Positions 48,401-61,230 of a DNA stretch of 64,000 nt are shown piece by piece; positions within the stretch are counted from its first letter, which is position 1; each line of letters begins with the position of its first letter. Origin of the DNA: Anarhynchus alexandrinus (taxonomy: Eukaryota; Chordata; Aves; Charadriiformes; Charadriidae); contig VUYV01000190.1 in the NCBI GenBank assembly GCA_008711295.1, positions 843,537 through 907,536 of the forward strand, read 5' to 3'. The notes beneath the pieces were generated by a model. It had not been told where the DNA came from. It saw only the letters and a list, made by a program, of their open reading frames with translations, and made no database searches. A program made the translations under genes and the position numbers.

Positions 48401-51400
48401 AGCAATCCTAGCAACCTCGACCAAAACCTTTCAAATACTGGCTTTAACTTTTAGTCCATCTGACCTAGCCCCTCTCATGTTTGGTAAGAATTCTTACCCT
48501 GTGCTTTAGAGGAACTGGCATCCAGAGTGTTGTAAATAGAAGGGACCTCCAGAGATCTGAGACCCAGAATCAATCAATTTATGCTAAACACTCTGGTATT
48601 GCTCCCATTGACACTTAAATGCCTGTTGATTTTAGTGTGGCAGATGCTTAGACATAAAATGGCTCTTGTTGCTTTAGAGCCAGTGCCTATAAGCCCTTCT
48701 TTCCTTTGGCATTAAAGCCATTGCATTTGATAATAGAAACTGCTACCATCTTGGGACTATGTAGAGTCAGGCCTTATCTTACGTACCAGATGATCAGGGC
48801 TCATGAAGGCAGCTGGAAACAAAGTCCATTCCTTTGCCTATAGAAAAGTCTGGCTCAAGAATGCTTTTCCCTTTACAAAGCTGCCCAAATATTCAAAGCC
48901 CAGTTTGAACATCACAGCTGTCTACACAAGCACAAGGAAAGTGAACTCCATGACTGTTAAGTTACTGCAGGAGGGTGTTCCCTGCTTCTCACCATGCCGG
49001 GCAGCATTTACAAGCCTGCCCGCACCCCAGAACATGGCCCAGGGCGGGCTGGATAACCTGGCCCTGTCCAGAGAGGCAGCAGGGACCATCAATACCCTGT
49101 ACTTCTGTCAAGCTCTAGGATCAGTGCTACAGCAAATCCCTAGTAATCTCAGGAATGAGAAGCAGAAAAAAACAGGAAAGAAAGCATAAATGCAAAACTG
49201 CAGGATTTTGCTGCTGCTTTCAAGCGCAGGAGTTTAGAGGAAAGTCTAACTGCACACTTCCGTACCCCCAGAACTAGCAAGATCCCATAGTATGGCTGAG
49301 AGCAGCAAACGTTCTCCATAAAGCAGTGAAACAGTTTTGTTTCAGTTATTAAGGAAATTCCTCTTCCTTGATGCATTGTGGCACCCGCAGTCTAAGAAGA
49401 CAGATGCTCCTGAGAAGAGGGAACATGAATTCGTGAAGTTGTCCTCCTCTCTCCAAATGCGAGTATATTTTATGTCTTTGATATTAAATGACCTTTGGAA
49501 CAGCACTTCGGATTTATACCAAATTGACAATAACCAAGAAGCATAAACTACATAAAGCTAAAAGGTATCTCATGCAGGGATATAAAGTGAAATAAATAAG
49601 TTCCTGTTACCAAGAACTTGGCCATGCTAAGCAGGTCTGTCATTAATCCGTTCCCCAGGCAGGAGGGTGACCACTGGTTGTGACTGGTGGAGTCCCTGCG
49701 CTTTAACCCCAATTTTCAACAAAGCTGAGTCAGCGCAGCTAGTGCAGCCTGCAGCAAACAGGTGTCCTTTCTCCATGGTGTGGGAGGGTAATCTATCTCA
49801 TAGAAATGTCTATGAGTAATATTTCTTCTCAAAGCCTCTTTGTCAGACCTGCAATCCCTCTCCTGCCTTTTACAGAAACAAACTGACAGAAGAGAATTCG
49901 CAACCACTTTGATTCACACCAGTCCCACCGGTGAGATGTACCTCTGTTTTACAAGTCATATTTTAGTGTAGAAAACAGAAAGGCATTTCTATAGATTTTC
50001 CTTTGAGGACAAAATCTTTTTTCCATAAGGATTCAAGTTTCCTGCATGCACAGACATGAAATTCCATGGTTTTTTTTAAATACACCAGTGTCACAGTATC
50101 AGCCCTCATCTGACTTCTGCTTTGCTTGTCATCAGCCACTACCCTTTCCATGTGCTAGCCAGCACCTCCAACAAGGCATGGCAAGACTGGGATGTCAAAG
50201 AGGCACAGATCTGAGGGCACTGAAGGAGTTTGAAATGTTCCTATTTATTTTTCCCCTGAATCCAATTTGAAATATTAAAAAATGACCCACCTTCATCCTT
50301 GCTTAGCTAAAAATGGATGAAATGTCTATGACCAGGCTGAGGCTGAAACCACAGTTGAAAACACAACAACTTACATAGAGGTTAAAGCACAAACAATACA
50401 GACATGGATGCAAAGTCCCAGGTCCTAGTACCCAGTAAAAATGTAAAAGTCTAAGCAGTACCAAGATGTCTCCTTGAGTTTGCAGATAACGTGGGATGAC
50501 ATCTTTAAGAACTGTGAACTGTCCCTGCCTCCCTGTGGCAGTAGTCTCAGAGCTATGCAAGAAAAAGAGGGTTAATCAGGGCTTCCCCACAATGGGGGAT
50601 CCTCTCTGTGGCCCAAGGAGAGCAAGCCTGGCCTATCTATGGAGACTTACATCCTCTCCCTCCAACTCCTGCCACTTTCCTCCTTTGAACAGAAGCCGCC
50701 TTTTGCAGTGCATAAGTTTTGCTGGCCCTCAGGCAAGGAGGATCTGTGCTGCCCACTCCTGAGCAACATCTACTGCAATCTGGAGTCCTCACCAGTCATT
50801 CTTACTGTGCCTTTTGGGAAGCAGCTGCTTTGTCCTCCCTCACTCAGCAAACAGCAAGCAACAACAAGGAAGACTTTTACATGATGAGTTGCCGAAATCT
50901 TTCCAGGGCCAGGGCAGTGAATGCCATCTTTTAAGACAGAATCTAGCAACAGTTTTGGCACGTTCTTGCAGAGATACAAAGCATAAGCTGTGATGTGGTT
51001 CTAAGTCCAGCTCAGAGAAGCCCAATGGTCCACTCCTTCAAAAAGTCTGCAAAATCTCCATTGAGATGAATACTAAATTCATTGCTGAGTTTTCAGACAC
51101 TTAGAGAAATTAACAGCTGGAACTGAGCTGGAACTCAAAAACCCCATGAGTATCCTCTAGTACCTGCTAGAAGTGCTAAAAAAAAATTACATCTTCCACC
51201 AAAGCTTTTTCACTTCAAGTGAGGGAGGGATAAAAGCAGAAAATGTTTCTCAAAGACGTAATTTAAAATCTTATTTAAAAGAATGGAGCAATGTATTTGT
51301 GCAGTCTCAGTATGATGGACATAATGATCTCACTGGGGCAAGGCAAAAAATACCACCAGTGAGCTCATGTATGCTGTAAGCGAGCAGGGTTATTCACTCT

Positions 51401-53300
51401 GGCGCCTTACAGTGATAAGCATCTCAAGACACGCTGACAGACAAGCAGGAGATGTAAAACCGTAACACAAGGTCTGTGTCGCATCCAGCCTTGCCGCGTC
51501 GTGGGCTGCCAGGGATAACTGTGGCGACAGGGAGGAATAGGAAAGGGAACGTGCTGCAGGCAGTGGGGCGTCTGGAAGGACATGGGAACAGCAGAGGGAG
51601 TCTCCCAGTGGGAGAGTGAGGTGAAGTTGCCCCTTCCCAGGAAATCTGAGTACATTCATTGCAAAGTGTCACTACACTTCCAAAGCAGTGCTGTACTTCA
51701 ACTTCTTCCCAGTTCTCAGTGGTTTTTCTCCTTCCTAGTTTCAACATCCCTCTGCATCCATGACCTAAAGGGCAGAGGCTTCTACAGAAACATAACATTT
51801 CTGAAGAGCAAAAGAGCATTTAAGAAAAAATATGTTAACAACTCTTTTTTTTTTTTAAGTTGACATCAAGGGACAAAGTACCAGGTATTGTATGTGGGAA
51901 TCCTCAGCAAGAAGAGGACTTAAAGAACATGTGCAGTTCTTCAGTTGTTCCTGTGGGCATTACTTAGAATAAACATAGAAGATTTTTTTCCTCTGTAAAG
52001 AGGAGCATATAATCAGCCACACTTTCTCCCCTTCTCCTTAGATTTAAGACCTGCTTTTGAACTCAACAGTCCTGGTGTTTACTAGTTGTTACCCTGTCTG
52101 GCAACTCTTGCTGGACTGGCTTAGTTTTGAATTCAAATCCCTGCTCAATTTTCACTACACAAATAAATTCCACCAATCAATCTAACCTGGTCCCTAGCCA
52201 AGGTGAGATGAATTAATTACTTGTAAATTAAGATAGATGCACATCTGGTGCAAATCGCTGTATTTCTCTAAAAAACAACTCCATTATCTCCACTAGGGAT
52301 TAGTTTTTAATGGATTACCATAGAGGAAACGGCGAAGCAGGAACAACGCGGATGTAAAGACATGATGGTGTAAGACAGTGGCAATGTTGGCAATGGCCAC
52401 AGCCTGCGGGGCCAACACCACCAGCAGCAGCCTTTGCAGTTTCTCCCACCTCCAGCATCCACCCTTTCCTTCACTAAGCTCTTGTAGGAAACAGTATCTA
52501 GTGTTAACTCTCCCGTGCCCTTTGGGGCAAGCCCTGAGGTACCCTGAAAAGTCTTTCCACACCTCTGTGTACGCTCATGTAGCAGAGAACAAAGGACTCC
52601 TTGTTTTACCTTCGTCTTCTGGTTTGATTTTGAGAGCACTTTGTTTTTCAGCAAGTGCAGGTAATTCAACATTTATGAATCAAAAATTGTGACAGGAGAA
52701 AAGCAGCTGAGATTTAAAAAGAATAAGGAAGTATTTTGTCTGCTTTCTCCTTCTGCCATTTCTCCCCTGACTGCTCCCTGAGCCTGGGTGAAGGCGGTGC
52801 GTTTAGTTACCCAGCTATTTTCAAGCCATCTTTGGAAGCAGCATTCATTGCTACATACTGCTATCTAGTGGTAAAATTGCAGATGTTTGGTGGTGGGAAT
52901 GAAGGGTTACCAAGTATCCTCCCAGATGCAACTGGTTTTATACACAAAACACCTCTGCTCTGGCAATAGAATCTGTGACCCTATAAATATTCACTCCCCT
53001 TAAACAGCCAGCACAAGTGAAAAGAAAGTACTTAGATCCGGTTTAAAGTGTACTTCATATATTGCATATGTTACTATTCATTAAGAAAATATTTTCCTTT
53101 GGACCAATGCGTGAGTCTAGCCCCGTATGATCAGGGAAAATGAAATGAGAGGCTGATTTGCAGAGATAAATTAACTTCCTTGGGAAGAGTGGAGAAGGTT
53201 ACCTGGTAGAAGAGAGGTTACAGATGTCTCTTCCTTTGGATACTGTTCCTTGAAGGAGCAGTGGCCTCCTATTAAACTATAGCTACTGTGGGTCACCTGT
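45467..53300. other. Intergenic DNA, no gene recognised
   Basis: Contains the ACTT repeat (45.92 kb) and a tRNA-like relic (46155-46239, see findings). Frames of up to 131 codons overlap one another on both strands with no family resemblance, as expected of non-coding DNA. Confidence 0.55.
45918..45937 (+). repeat. (ACTT)n microsatellite
   Basis: Four to five ACTT units, bracketed by two copies of CAGGAATGTA (left, adjoining the tract) and CAGGAATGTAAG (right). Confidence 0.85.
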
Positions 53301-53515
53301 GTCACAGGATAAGAATCAAAGAGTGGCTGATGTTGGAAGGAACCTCTGGAGATCATCATGTTCAATCCCTCTGTTTAAGCAGGGCCACCTAGAGTCAGGT
53401 GCCCAGGACTGTGTCTTGGCTTTTGAATACCTCCAAAGAGGGGGACTTCCACAACCTCTCTGGGCAACCTGTGCCAGTGCTCGGTCACCCTCACAGTAAA
53501 AAAGCTAATGTCAGA
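53301..53515 (-). mobile_element. CR1 LINE 3' fragment, minus strand
   Basis: On the plus strand it reads TGTTGGAAGGAACCTCTGGAG, GATCATCATGTTCAATCCC, GGGCCACCTAGAGTCAGGTG, CAACCTCTCTGGGCAACCTG, CAGTGCTCGGTCACCCTCAC, the reverse complement of the CR1 3' region. The terminal octamer repeat is eroded (AAGAATCAAAG). The inner end near 53515 is approximate. Confidence 0.9.
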
Positions 53516-56500
53516 TGAAATAGTTTCTGCTCTGCCTAACCATTACAGCAAGAGTGTCTGAACAGCCCTTCTGTGCTCTAGTTCAGACAGAGAGAAAAAA
53601 AAATTACTTGTAATCAGGAAGTCATTCAGCTGGAGGTCCTCATCTTTACTACACTGAAAAGAATAATAAAGTCGCCTGTGGACAACTCATCCCACATACA
53701 TAATCTGAAAAGCACCAGATGTTAATTGAACTAAGTTACCAGTCAGGTCTTAAAAATGAGGTCATCTTAAATTGAATTATCTGTCAGAAAATGGGATCAC
53801 TGTCATTTCTCAAACCTGAGTTCGGTCTCTTGATCTGTATTACTGTAACAGCCACTAGTCATCAGTGAGACATTATCCTGCAACCTGTCTTAATACAGAC
53901 TTCTGCTTTTTTCTTGGGTATTAAACATACTGCATGAGCCACTGTTCACTACAAGCTCTTCTTTCTCCCACTCTGTATCAGTACATGATGAGGACACAAT
54001 TTTTGCTTGGAAACAGTTTTATGAAATGACTGAATTTGTGGATCCTAATCCTGTTCTATTAACTGTTGCTCTCTCAATGTCCTCAAATTTTTCTGAACTT
54101 CTCCATAAAACTCACTCCGTTCTCTGTGTGCCAGGTATTTGTAATGCTCCCATCGCCGTCTCTTCAAAACGAAATGAAATGCAAAAATGAATGTGAATGA
54201 ATGAAGAAAGCAGAGCTGCAAACCGAGAGAAATCCAAGCTGTCCTTGGCATGTTCACCGCAAAATGAAACAAGCTGCTTTTCTTTGCACTGCTTCAACAC
54301 TTGGGTAGGAAAATAGTTTGGATATGTAGTGTGTCTTAATCAGTCTGCTGAAAACGTGCATCTGAAGATGAGCTACTGTGCAATACTGGCTCTGCCATGA
54401 GATATAATTAAGCAAAAGAAAGGCATTTCAGGTCTAGGATGAACATCTGTTTTGATAATGAGCATCAGGGTGATTGTTCTGGAGGCAAGTAAACCAACAT
54501 ACCCTTCACTTTGCATCACAGCCGTGTCACACGGAAATGGGAAAGCAAGTCACAGCAGAGCAGAGTTTGGAGGGAAGAGTATGAGTGCAAAGCAGTTCTG
54601 GCATGGGAAAGCTCAGCTCGTTGAAGCTTGGTAAAAAGTGGCAGAAAAGGTCAGACGGGAGTTGATGAAAAAGCTTTTACTATAATGGATTATGCTGTAG
54701 GTCCTACCAAATTTATCAGGTAAAAGACTTTCTGTATGTTACTTTTTCCTCCAACTTGCACTTTTCCAACCCTCGCTGCAGTGGTCCTGGCATGATTGTC
54801 CCAGGATACCTTTAATCAGACGCCCTTTAACCAAGGCTAGAGACAACCTAGCCTGTGAGCTTTTATCGGGGAATGCTGCTGATGATGATATTGCAATGAC
54901 ACACTACTCTCTATATGATTTTACAATACCATTTACAATACATCTGGAGTGAACAGCATCCCATTTCTTCTTAAGACTCAGTATGAATCCTAGGGATGTG
55001 GCTGGAAAGCACATTACATACATACTTGAAGCACCACCACAGTCTCAGGCCTGAATTTTTGTCACAAAAATAATATCATAAAAGAGTTAAAGCATCTTGG
55101 ATCTAGTCTTGTGCCTTGCCTTTGGATGCAGCATTGTACACAAGAGCACAGAGAAGGCAGGAACTTGAATGATTAATTTTCTTTCCTCTTCTTTCCCCTG
55201 CCTGTTCTTTTTGTTCTGCCTTCATGATTTTGAGACATAAAATCAATTGTGCTGTTAATTGCACTTCTTAGATTGAATGTTTTGCTCAAAACACTGGTGC
55301 AGGATTGTTCATACTGATGAACTTTTCATTTCATAATCATTATTGTTTTATTGGTGTTTCCCCTCTCCCAGTCACTGAGCCAGCATTTGAGGTCTCATAA
55401 AGTAGTTTTGATTAGAGTAAGAAATAAGGGACTATAAATCAAGTGGGTTATTAGAGTCATTTCATCTAAAAAGAATACGCAGAGTCCTGCTTCGCTGAAT
55501 GAGCACAGGTGAGAGCTTGCCTTGCTCCAAAATCTCAGGTCAGTGGCTGTGCCCCCGTTTCTTCTGGGGAGCTGGCTCAGGTCCTTGGCTGGCCAGCCCT
55601 GCCACCAAGCACAGCTGGTGGGAGCAGGACAGGAGAGCTCTCTCCCACTGTCCTCTCCATTCCTACCTCAGGAAAGCCCTCTTCAGGTGGGCTTCTTTGA
55701 ATGCAGCCACAAACTTTGGCTGTGCTCAGAGCTGGCGCTGCATAAACGTATGGTGCAGGCACTCGGGTTTCCAGCCCAGCCAAGGGATGGGAACTGAAAG
55801 GAGAAAAGATGGTAAAACATTAGAGAGACGCTAAAGCAAAGTTGCAAATGCTACTGGCCTACTGGCACAGCAAACGGGATTGAAAATCTGCATCGGTCAA
55901 ATACTGAGTAGTAGAAGCTGAGAGGACCAAAACCTTCTTCACAGCACTCCACACTTGAATCATTCAAAATGGAAAGTTCATACAGTGCTGTTGCTTCGTT
56001 TGCTGTGCTGTTACAGACATTTGTCCTGCTGAACACTTATGCCTCCGAGCCGCTAAATTAAGTGGGTACATCGTAAAGCACGGCTCTGTCACCCAGCATA
56101 GGAAAGCAGAGGATGAAGGCAGCAGTCGCAGGTAATCCTCTGGCCGGAGCAGGCAGGAAAGCACGTGTTTCTCAGTACCCTAATAACTGCCGTGCCAGTT
56201 AACTGGGAAAACTGCCAGGGAGCAGATTCAGAGTAATGCATCTGAGCAATGAATAAATGACATAAATCGTATTAAGTACAGTAATTCATCTGAGTTTTGT
56301 CTGCAAGATGTTTCACAGCAGTGTCCAATATAAATGAATCAGTATCTGCTAGCATGTCTTTCCCAGGGGGGGCAGCCATTAAATCCTCGCTGAGTCATTG
56401 TCTTGCTGTGGTTAAGACTAAACGACTCAGGATTAAAGTACATTATATTAAAAAATTATTTCACAGGGTTTGGCCCAAATTCTACTGTCAGCTACAGTAG

Positions 56501-59500
56501 CGCTACATCGTACAGTGTGTGGTCACTCTGATACTGCCTTGAAGTAAAAACCCAAATTTTAAAGCAAGAGAGGAGCCAGTATTTCCACCCTTTGAAAAGA
56601 CTGCCACCTCATTAGAAACTCCTAACTTGCTTCCCTGCCATACACACACTCAAAAATTATTTTAGAGTGGACAGTTAAAAGGATAAATCTTTAGAAGCAA
56701 TAACAGAGAAAACCACCTGGATAGATAGCACTCCATCATCCCAATACTGGCCTGATTTCCCCGCTCATCAAGAGAGGAATCGCAAGTCTTTTTGAATGCA
56801 AGGGAGACTTTGGGGGAAAAAGTGTGGGCAGTTTGTGGATTCCCATGGGACTCTTAAGAAATCACTTGGACTTTGAAATGCAAGAGAAAGGATTAGTTTA
56901 TCTCATTTGAACTGAAATCTCTAAAAAACTCAGACATACCCTGGCCATGCAAAACATCGAATCTAAAATAAAACAATGTTAAAGTAAGAATGTAAAGATT
57001 TGAAATTTGAAAATTTGGCACAGATTCAGACCACTCTCAAAACAGAGATCTAAATCTTTGGCAGAGAGTAAACTAGTGTTGCATATCATAGTCAGTTCTA
57101 CTGTCATTTATTTGAAGTGAATGGATGTTTGTTAGTATCTGCCAGCTGATCACGTAGTTCATCAGTGTACCACATAGTTTTCAATGTTGAAAACTACCTC
57201 TGTAGAAGTATCTCATTTGACTACTATATTTTCCTGCTACCTATCATTTCCATTTTATCATAGGCTCATGGATTTATTTTCAAAAGCAAAGTCCAGCAGT
57301 TATTTTATTTGTGAGTTTAATTTTGATTCAAAAACCAGAAAGACACAAATATAGGATAAAATGGAATGGAACATAGTAATAATTTTGTTAAATTAAAAAC
57401 ACAGCTGACCTCTAGTGGCTGCTTGTCAAAATTAAAGTTATTCAAAGACTCCATGAAGGGAAGAAAAAAAAAAACCAACAACTTTTTTCTGATGAAGCCT
57501 ACAATCTGGATTCAGAGATATTTTTTTGTCTCTTTTCCTTTTCCTCCCACATTTCTCTGCCAATTCCAGGGCTTCTCCAAATAGCATCCAAGAGTTTTGC
57601 AACAAAGACAGAAAAGATAAACTCAAATATTTCAGTTGCTTTGAAACAAATTTTAAGTGCAAGTTTCCAGTTTTTGCAAAACATATTTTTAAAAGATAAC
57701 GTCCATTTTACTCAAAACAATTTGAATTTTCAACAGAAATTGGTCTCACACAGTTTTAGCTTACCAATTATTGCAGAAAATTGCCTAGTCAGAAAGTAGT
57801 TTTCAATAAAACCCCATACGTTTATTGCTAAAGCTAATCATACTTGTTTGCCAAAGAGGTTTTTATAAGGAGTTTTTAGTATTTTTTCCATTAAAACTTT
57901 GAAAATTTTATGTATAGCAGTGAAAGTGAAAAAAAAAATTTTATATACACATAGATTATACATACAAATGTTTGTAGTGATAGTATTTCCTCTCTTCCCC
58001 AAATCTTCCTGAAAGCTGGGGAAAGCCCTGTATCAAAAGTAGTCCGGACCACGTGGCAAGAAATCCAGGTATCCTCACGGATTTTCATGAACTGTTCCCA
58101 ACAGATCCTTGTTGCCTGGCTCACTCTCCTCCTGGTAGCAACCCCACCTAACCTGTAACACTCATGTAGCAGAACATCACCTTGCCAAGTCTGCTGTTGA
58201 CAGAGCATTTTCTGAAAGCTGGACGTGTGAACCACACCGTTGGTCATGCACTGGCACTGTTCAGTACCTGTGCTGAATAACTAATCCCATAATTACTTTG
58301 GTAACACATTGATACCTCCACCTCATGCGTTAGCCTGAGCCTAGTCCATCAGGTGGGCACAGCCCCATTTTTCTTACAATGAGATGGAGTTATGTATTTT
58401 TAAGGAGCCATCCCAACTGCCAGCCTGTTACTCCACACAAGTCTCCTGGATAGGGCTGAAAGGGCTTGGTGGTGGCAGCCACTCAGCTGCTTTGTTCAAG
58501 GAGGAGCCCCAATTGCTTTATTACCTTGGGAACAGCTTAGTCACTTGCTCAAGTCATTCCAAAAGTGGCTCTTGTACTTCCCGCTTTCTTACTTCCCTCC
58601 ACCTGCCTCCTAGGCAGCATTGGGTGTGAAGCCCACAGTGTGAGAGGCCCTAAGGTCACTCCTCCATGGCCTTATTTCTCTTACTCTTCACATCAAGTTC
58701 AGGCAGAAGAGACTGCCACAAACATGTTAGCCATCCCACATTTGATGTGGGGGTGTCTGAGATGTCTCTGTTCAGCCATTCATTTAAAAACAAAACCTTA
58801 AAACACTTGCATTCTTCTTGGTGATGGGATGGTTATCTTCATAAGAACTTCCCGTGTTTCTTGGAAAATACTTATGTGGAGAACTTTTGCTCTTTCTTAC
58901 TTCAGTGGGGTCCATGGCTAGTATCACTTCTACAGTGTGTCAGAGCGGTGAGTGTGAGTGCTGGGCACAAGAGAGGAGTGAGCCTGGCCATGGAGACTCC
59001 CTCATTAACCTGCACGTCATGGGCAGGAGTCCAAAGGCCAGCTCAGCGTGGACAAGTACTTCAAACCACAGGACCTGCCTCCATTCACCCTACCCTCACA
59101 CCCAGGTAAGCACAGAGCAGTTGTAACAGAGGGCAATAGCTCAGCTTAGTGTCCACACCTGGGGTGGGACCTCTCCTCACATAAGGTCAACAGAGAGCAG
59201 TAACTTCAGTGTAAATAACTGTAACAATCTCTGCATTGAAAAAATAGTCTTCTAAGATGAAAAGACAAATTAATGTCTTCTCCAAACAGAGGCTGACCTT
59301 AGACATTTTGTATTTTTACACATTTTTCTTCAAAATAAATCGTAACAACAAACAGGTCAGTGGTGCAGCTATGATGGTCTGCGGATATAAGCAATGCCTT
59401 TTAGGGAAAGGTAATAACTATTACCAGAGCAGCTGAGAAGCTGGTGTACTCAAGAGTGTCTCTGCTTTTTCCAGCTCTGTCACTTGGCATTGTAACATAG

Positions 59501-59668
59501 CGATTCAAAACAGAGATATGAGGAGCATAGAATTTGAGCTAAAAGGTAATTTGAAGAGCTAAAGGTTTCTTTCCCTATTGTATTGATTTATGTTTTCTGT
59601 CTGGGTGCAGTTAAAGCATGTGGGCATCAGAAGGGTACTGTGCATGGAGCGCATAAGTCAAATCTTAC
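53516..59668. other. Intergenic DNA, no gene recognised
   Basis: No exon, RNA gene or mobile element identified. A short perfect inverted repeat CCCACAT-TTG-ATGTGGG sits at about 58735-58751. GC is locally raised at 55.5-55.8 kb without a credible coding frame. Confidence 0.55.
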
Positions 59669-59832
59669 AATCATAGAATCATTTTGGTTGGAAGAATCCT
59701 TTAAGATCATCAAGTCCAACTGTTAACCTAGCACTGCCAAGTTACCACTAAACCACGTCCCTCAGCACTACATCTACGCATCTTTTAAATATCTCCAGGG
59801 ATGGCGACGCAACCACTTCTTGAGATCTCTGG
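59669..59832 (-). mobile_element. CR1 LINE 3' fragment, minus strand
   Basis: Plus-strand text CAATCATAGAATCATTTTGG, GATCATCAAGTCCAACTG, TAACCTAGCACTGCCAAG, AACCACGTCCCTCAGCACTAC and TTTAAATATCTCCAGGGATGG is the reverse complement of a CR1 3' end. It differs in sequence from the copy at 53.3 kb and so represents another subfamily. Confidence 0.92.
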
Positions 59833-60399
59833 AGAGATCACTGCTTTCTCTGGGTGAAGTCACCACTACTGTCGTCGCTTGCATTTACTAGACTCAAGAT
59901 TGCTCATCTTGGGGCACCTGTGCTGCAACCAAACTCCCACCCAGCTGGGAAAAGGTCAGTCTCCAGCTCACAGGTGGCTCAGGTGGGGATGCTCGTGCTG
60001 CCGCTGCCAGTCGTCTGCCCCAGAGACCAAGCAGCTCAGAGCAAAGACTGCGAATGATCTGGGTGGGCTTCAGATTGAGCTTTAACCGAGAGCCTTGCAG
60101 GCTGTCAGCTGGCACCCTTTTATGCATATTGACATTTTTAAAAAGCCAAGACAACAGAAGTTTTTGAAATGGAGCCTAGATGCATAATATTTTTCTTGTA
60201 ACTCGGTCTCAGAAATTGCACTGGGCCTGTAGAAACTCGCAAAATGCTGAAAACTTGTATTGACGTGTGTTTGAGAAGTTCCAAATCAAGTCACTGTAAT
60301 ACCGTATAAAAATAGCTAAAATGGAAAATCATCAACAGAAAAACTAGAGAACCAAATGATCTATGTTATTATTCCCATAGTGATTAACATACTGCGTTT

Positions 60400-61230
60400 T
60401 CCCAGCCTGTTGCAATTTATTAGTCCATGTTCTTCTGTATCAGTATCAAATATTATTTCATTATAAAAACTTGTGTGCTTGTTAACAAAAAAAATCCAAA
60501 TTAACTGTCAACATATGTTACTTTCACTTTTTCAAATTAGAGTAAGCAAACTGGCTCTAATTAGTTTCCTGATTAATGAGTGGATGGTAAGCAAGAGAAT
60601 TACATTAAGAACAATTTCCAGTTTACACTGGTTAGGAGGAGGTAAAAAAATAATTTTTCAACAGGGATCAAATAAATCTACAGAACCTCATTTTTTTACA
60701 ATGCTGTGAAAATATGCAAGGCATCACATTGTAAATTGCTGGTTAGGTCACTGGAGCAGGATGAATAAATACTGTTTGCCATATGAAATTGGCTAGTTAA
60801 ACGAAGATCACAAAATTGTTTGTTGCTATATAAGGCTCATTTTTGCTATAAAAAGAGCAATTTTAATTTACAGGGGCTTAAGGCAATTTTCCATCTAATT
60901 TTATGTTTTATAATGTCTGCTAAAACACTGGTGCCTTATTAGTTTGTGTGGTCGAATATATATTGTTTCCAAATTTCAAGGCCATTGATTTATCTTGACC
61001 AAAGCAAAACAAGGTTACATTTTCTTCCTAAATGCTAAGAAAAATCCATGCAGATCACATTAAGACAAACCTAAATTGACTGTATCATAGATACATCTCT
61101 TTTTGTGACCAATAGAAAACACTAGAGTTTATTTGGGTATGAGTAATGACAGGTTGACTTCACTGGTCAAAACTATAATCCTTCCTATGCTACCATTTTC
61201 TGTGCAATCTCACAACTAAAAAACTTAAAA
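60400..61230. promoter_or_regulatory. AT-rich block with clustered homeodomain-type motifs (candidate distal enhancer)
   Basis: The block is free of recognisable repeats and holds CAAATTAG (60533), TAATTAG (60558), ATTAAT (60572), TTTAATTTA (60862), CTAATTTTA (about 60895), TTATTAGTTT (about 60937) and a MEIS-type TGACAGGT (61147). Such texture is common in conserved non-coding elements near developmental genes. MSX1 is expected on this side by synteny. AT-rich DNA gives such cores by chance, so this is only a suggestion. Confidence 0.25.
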
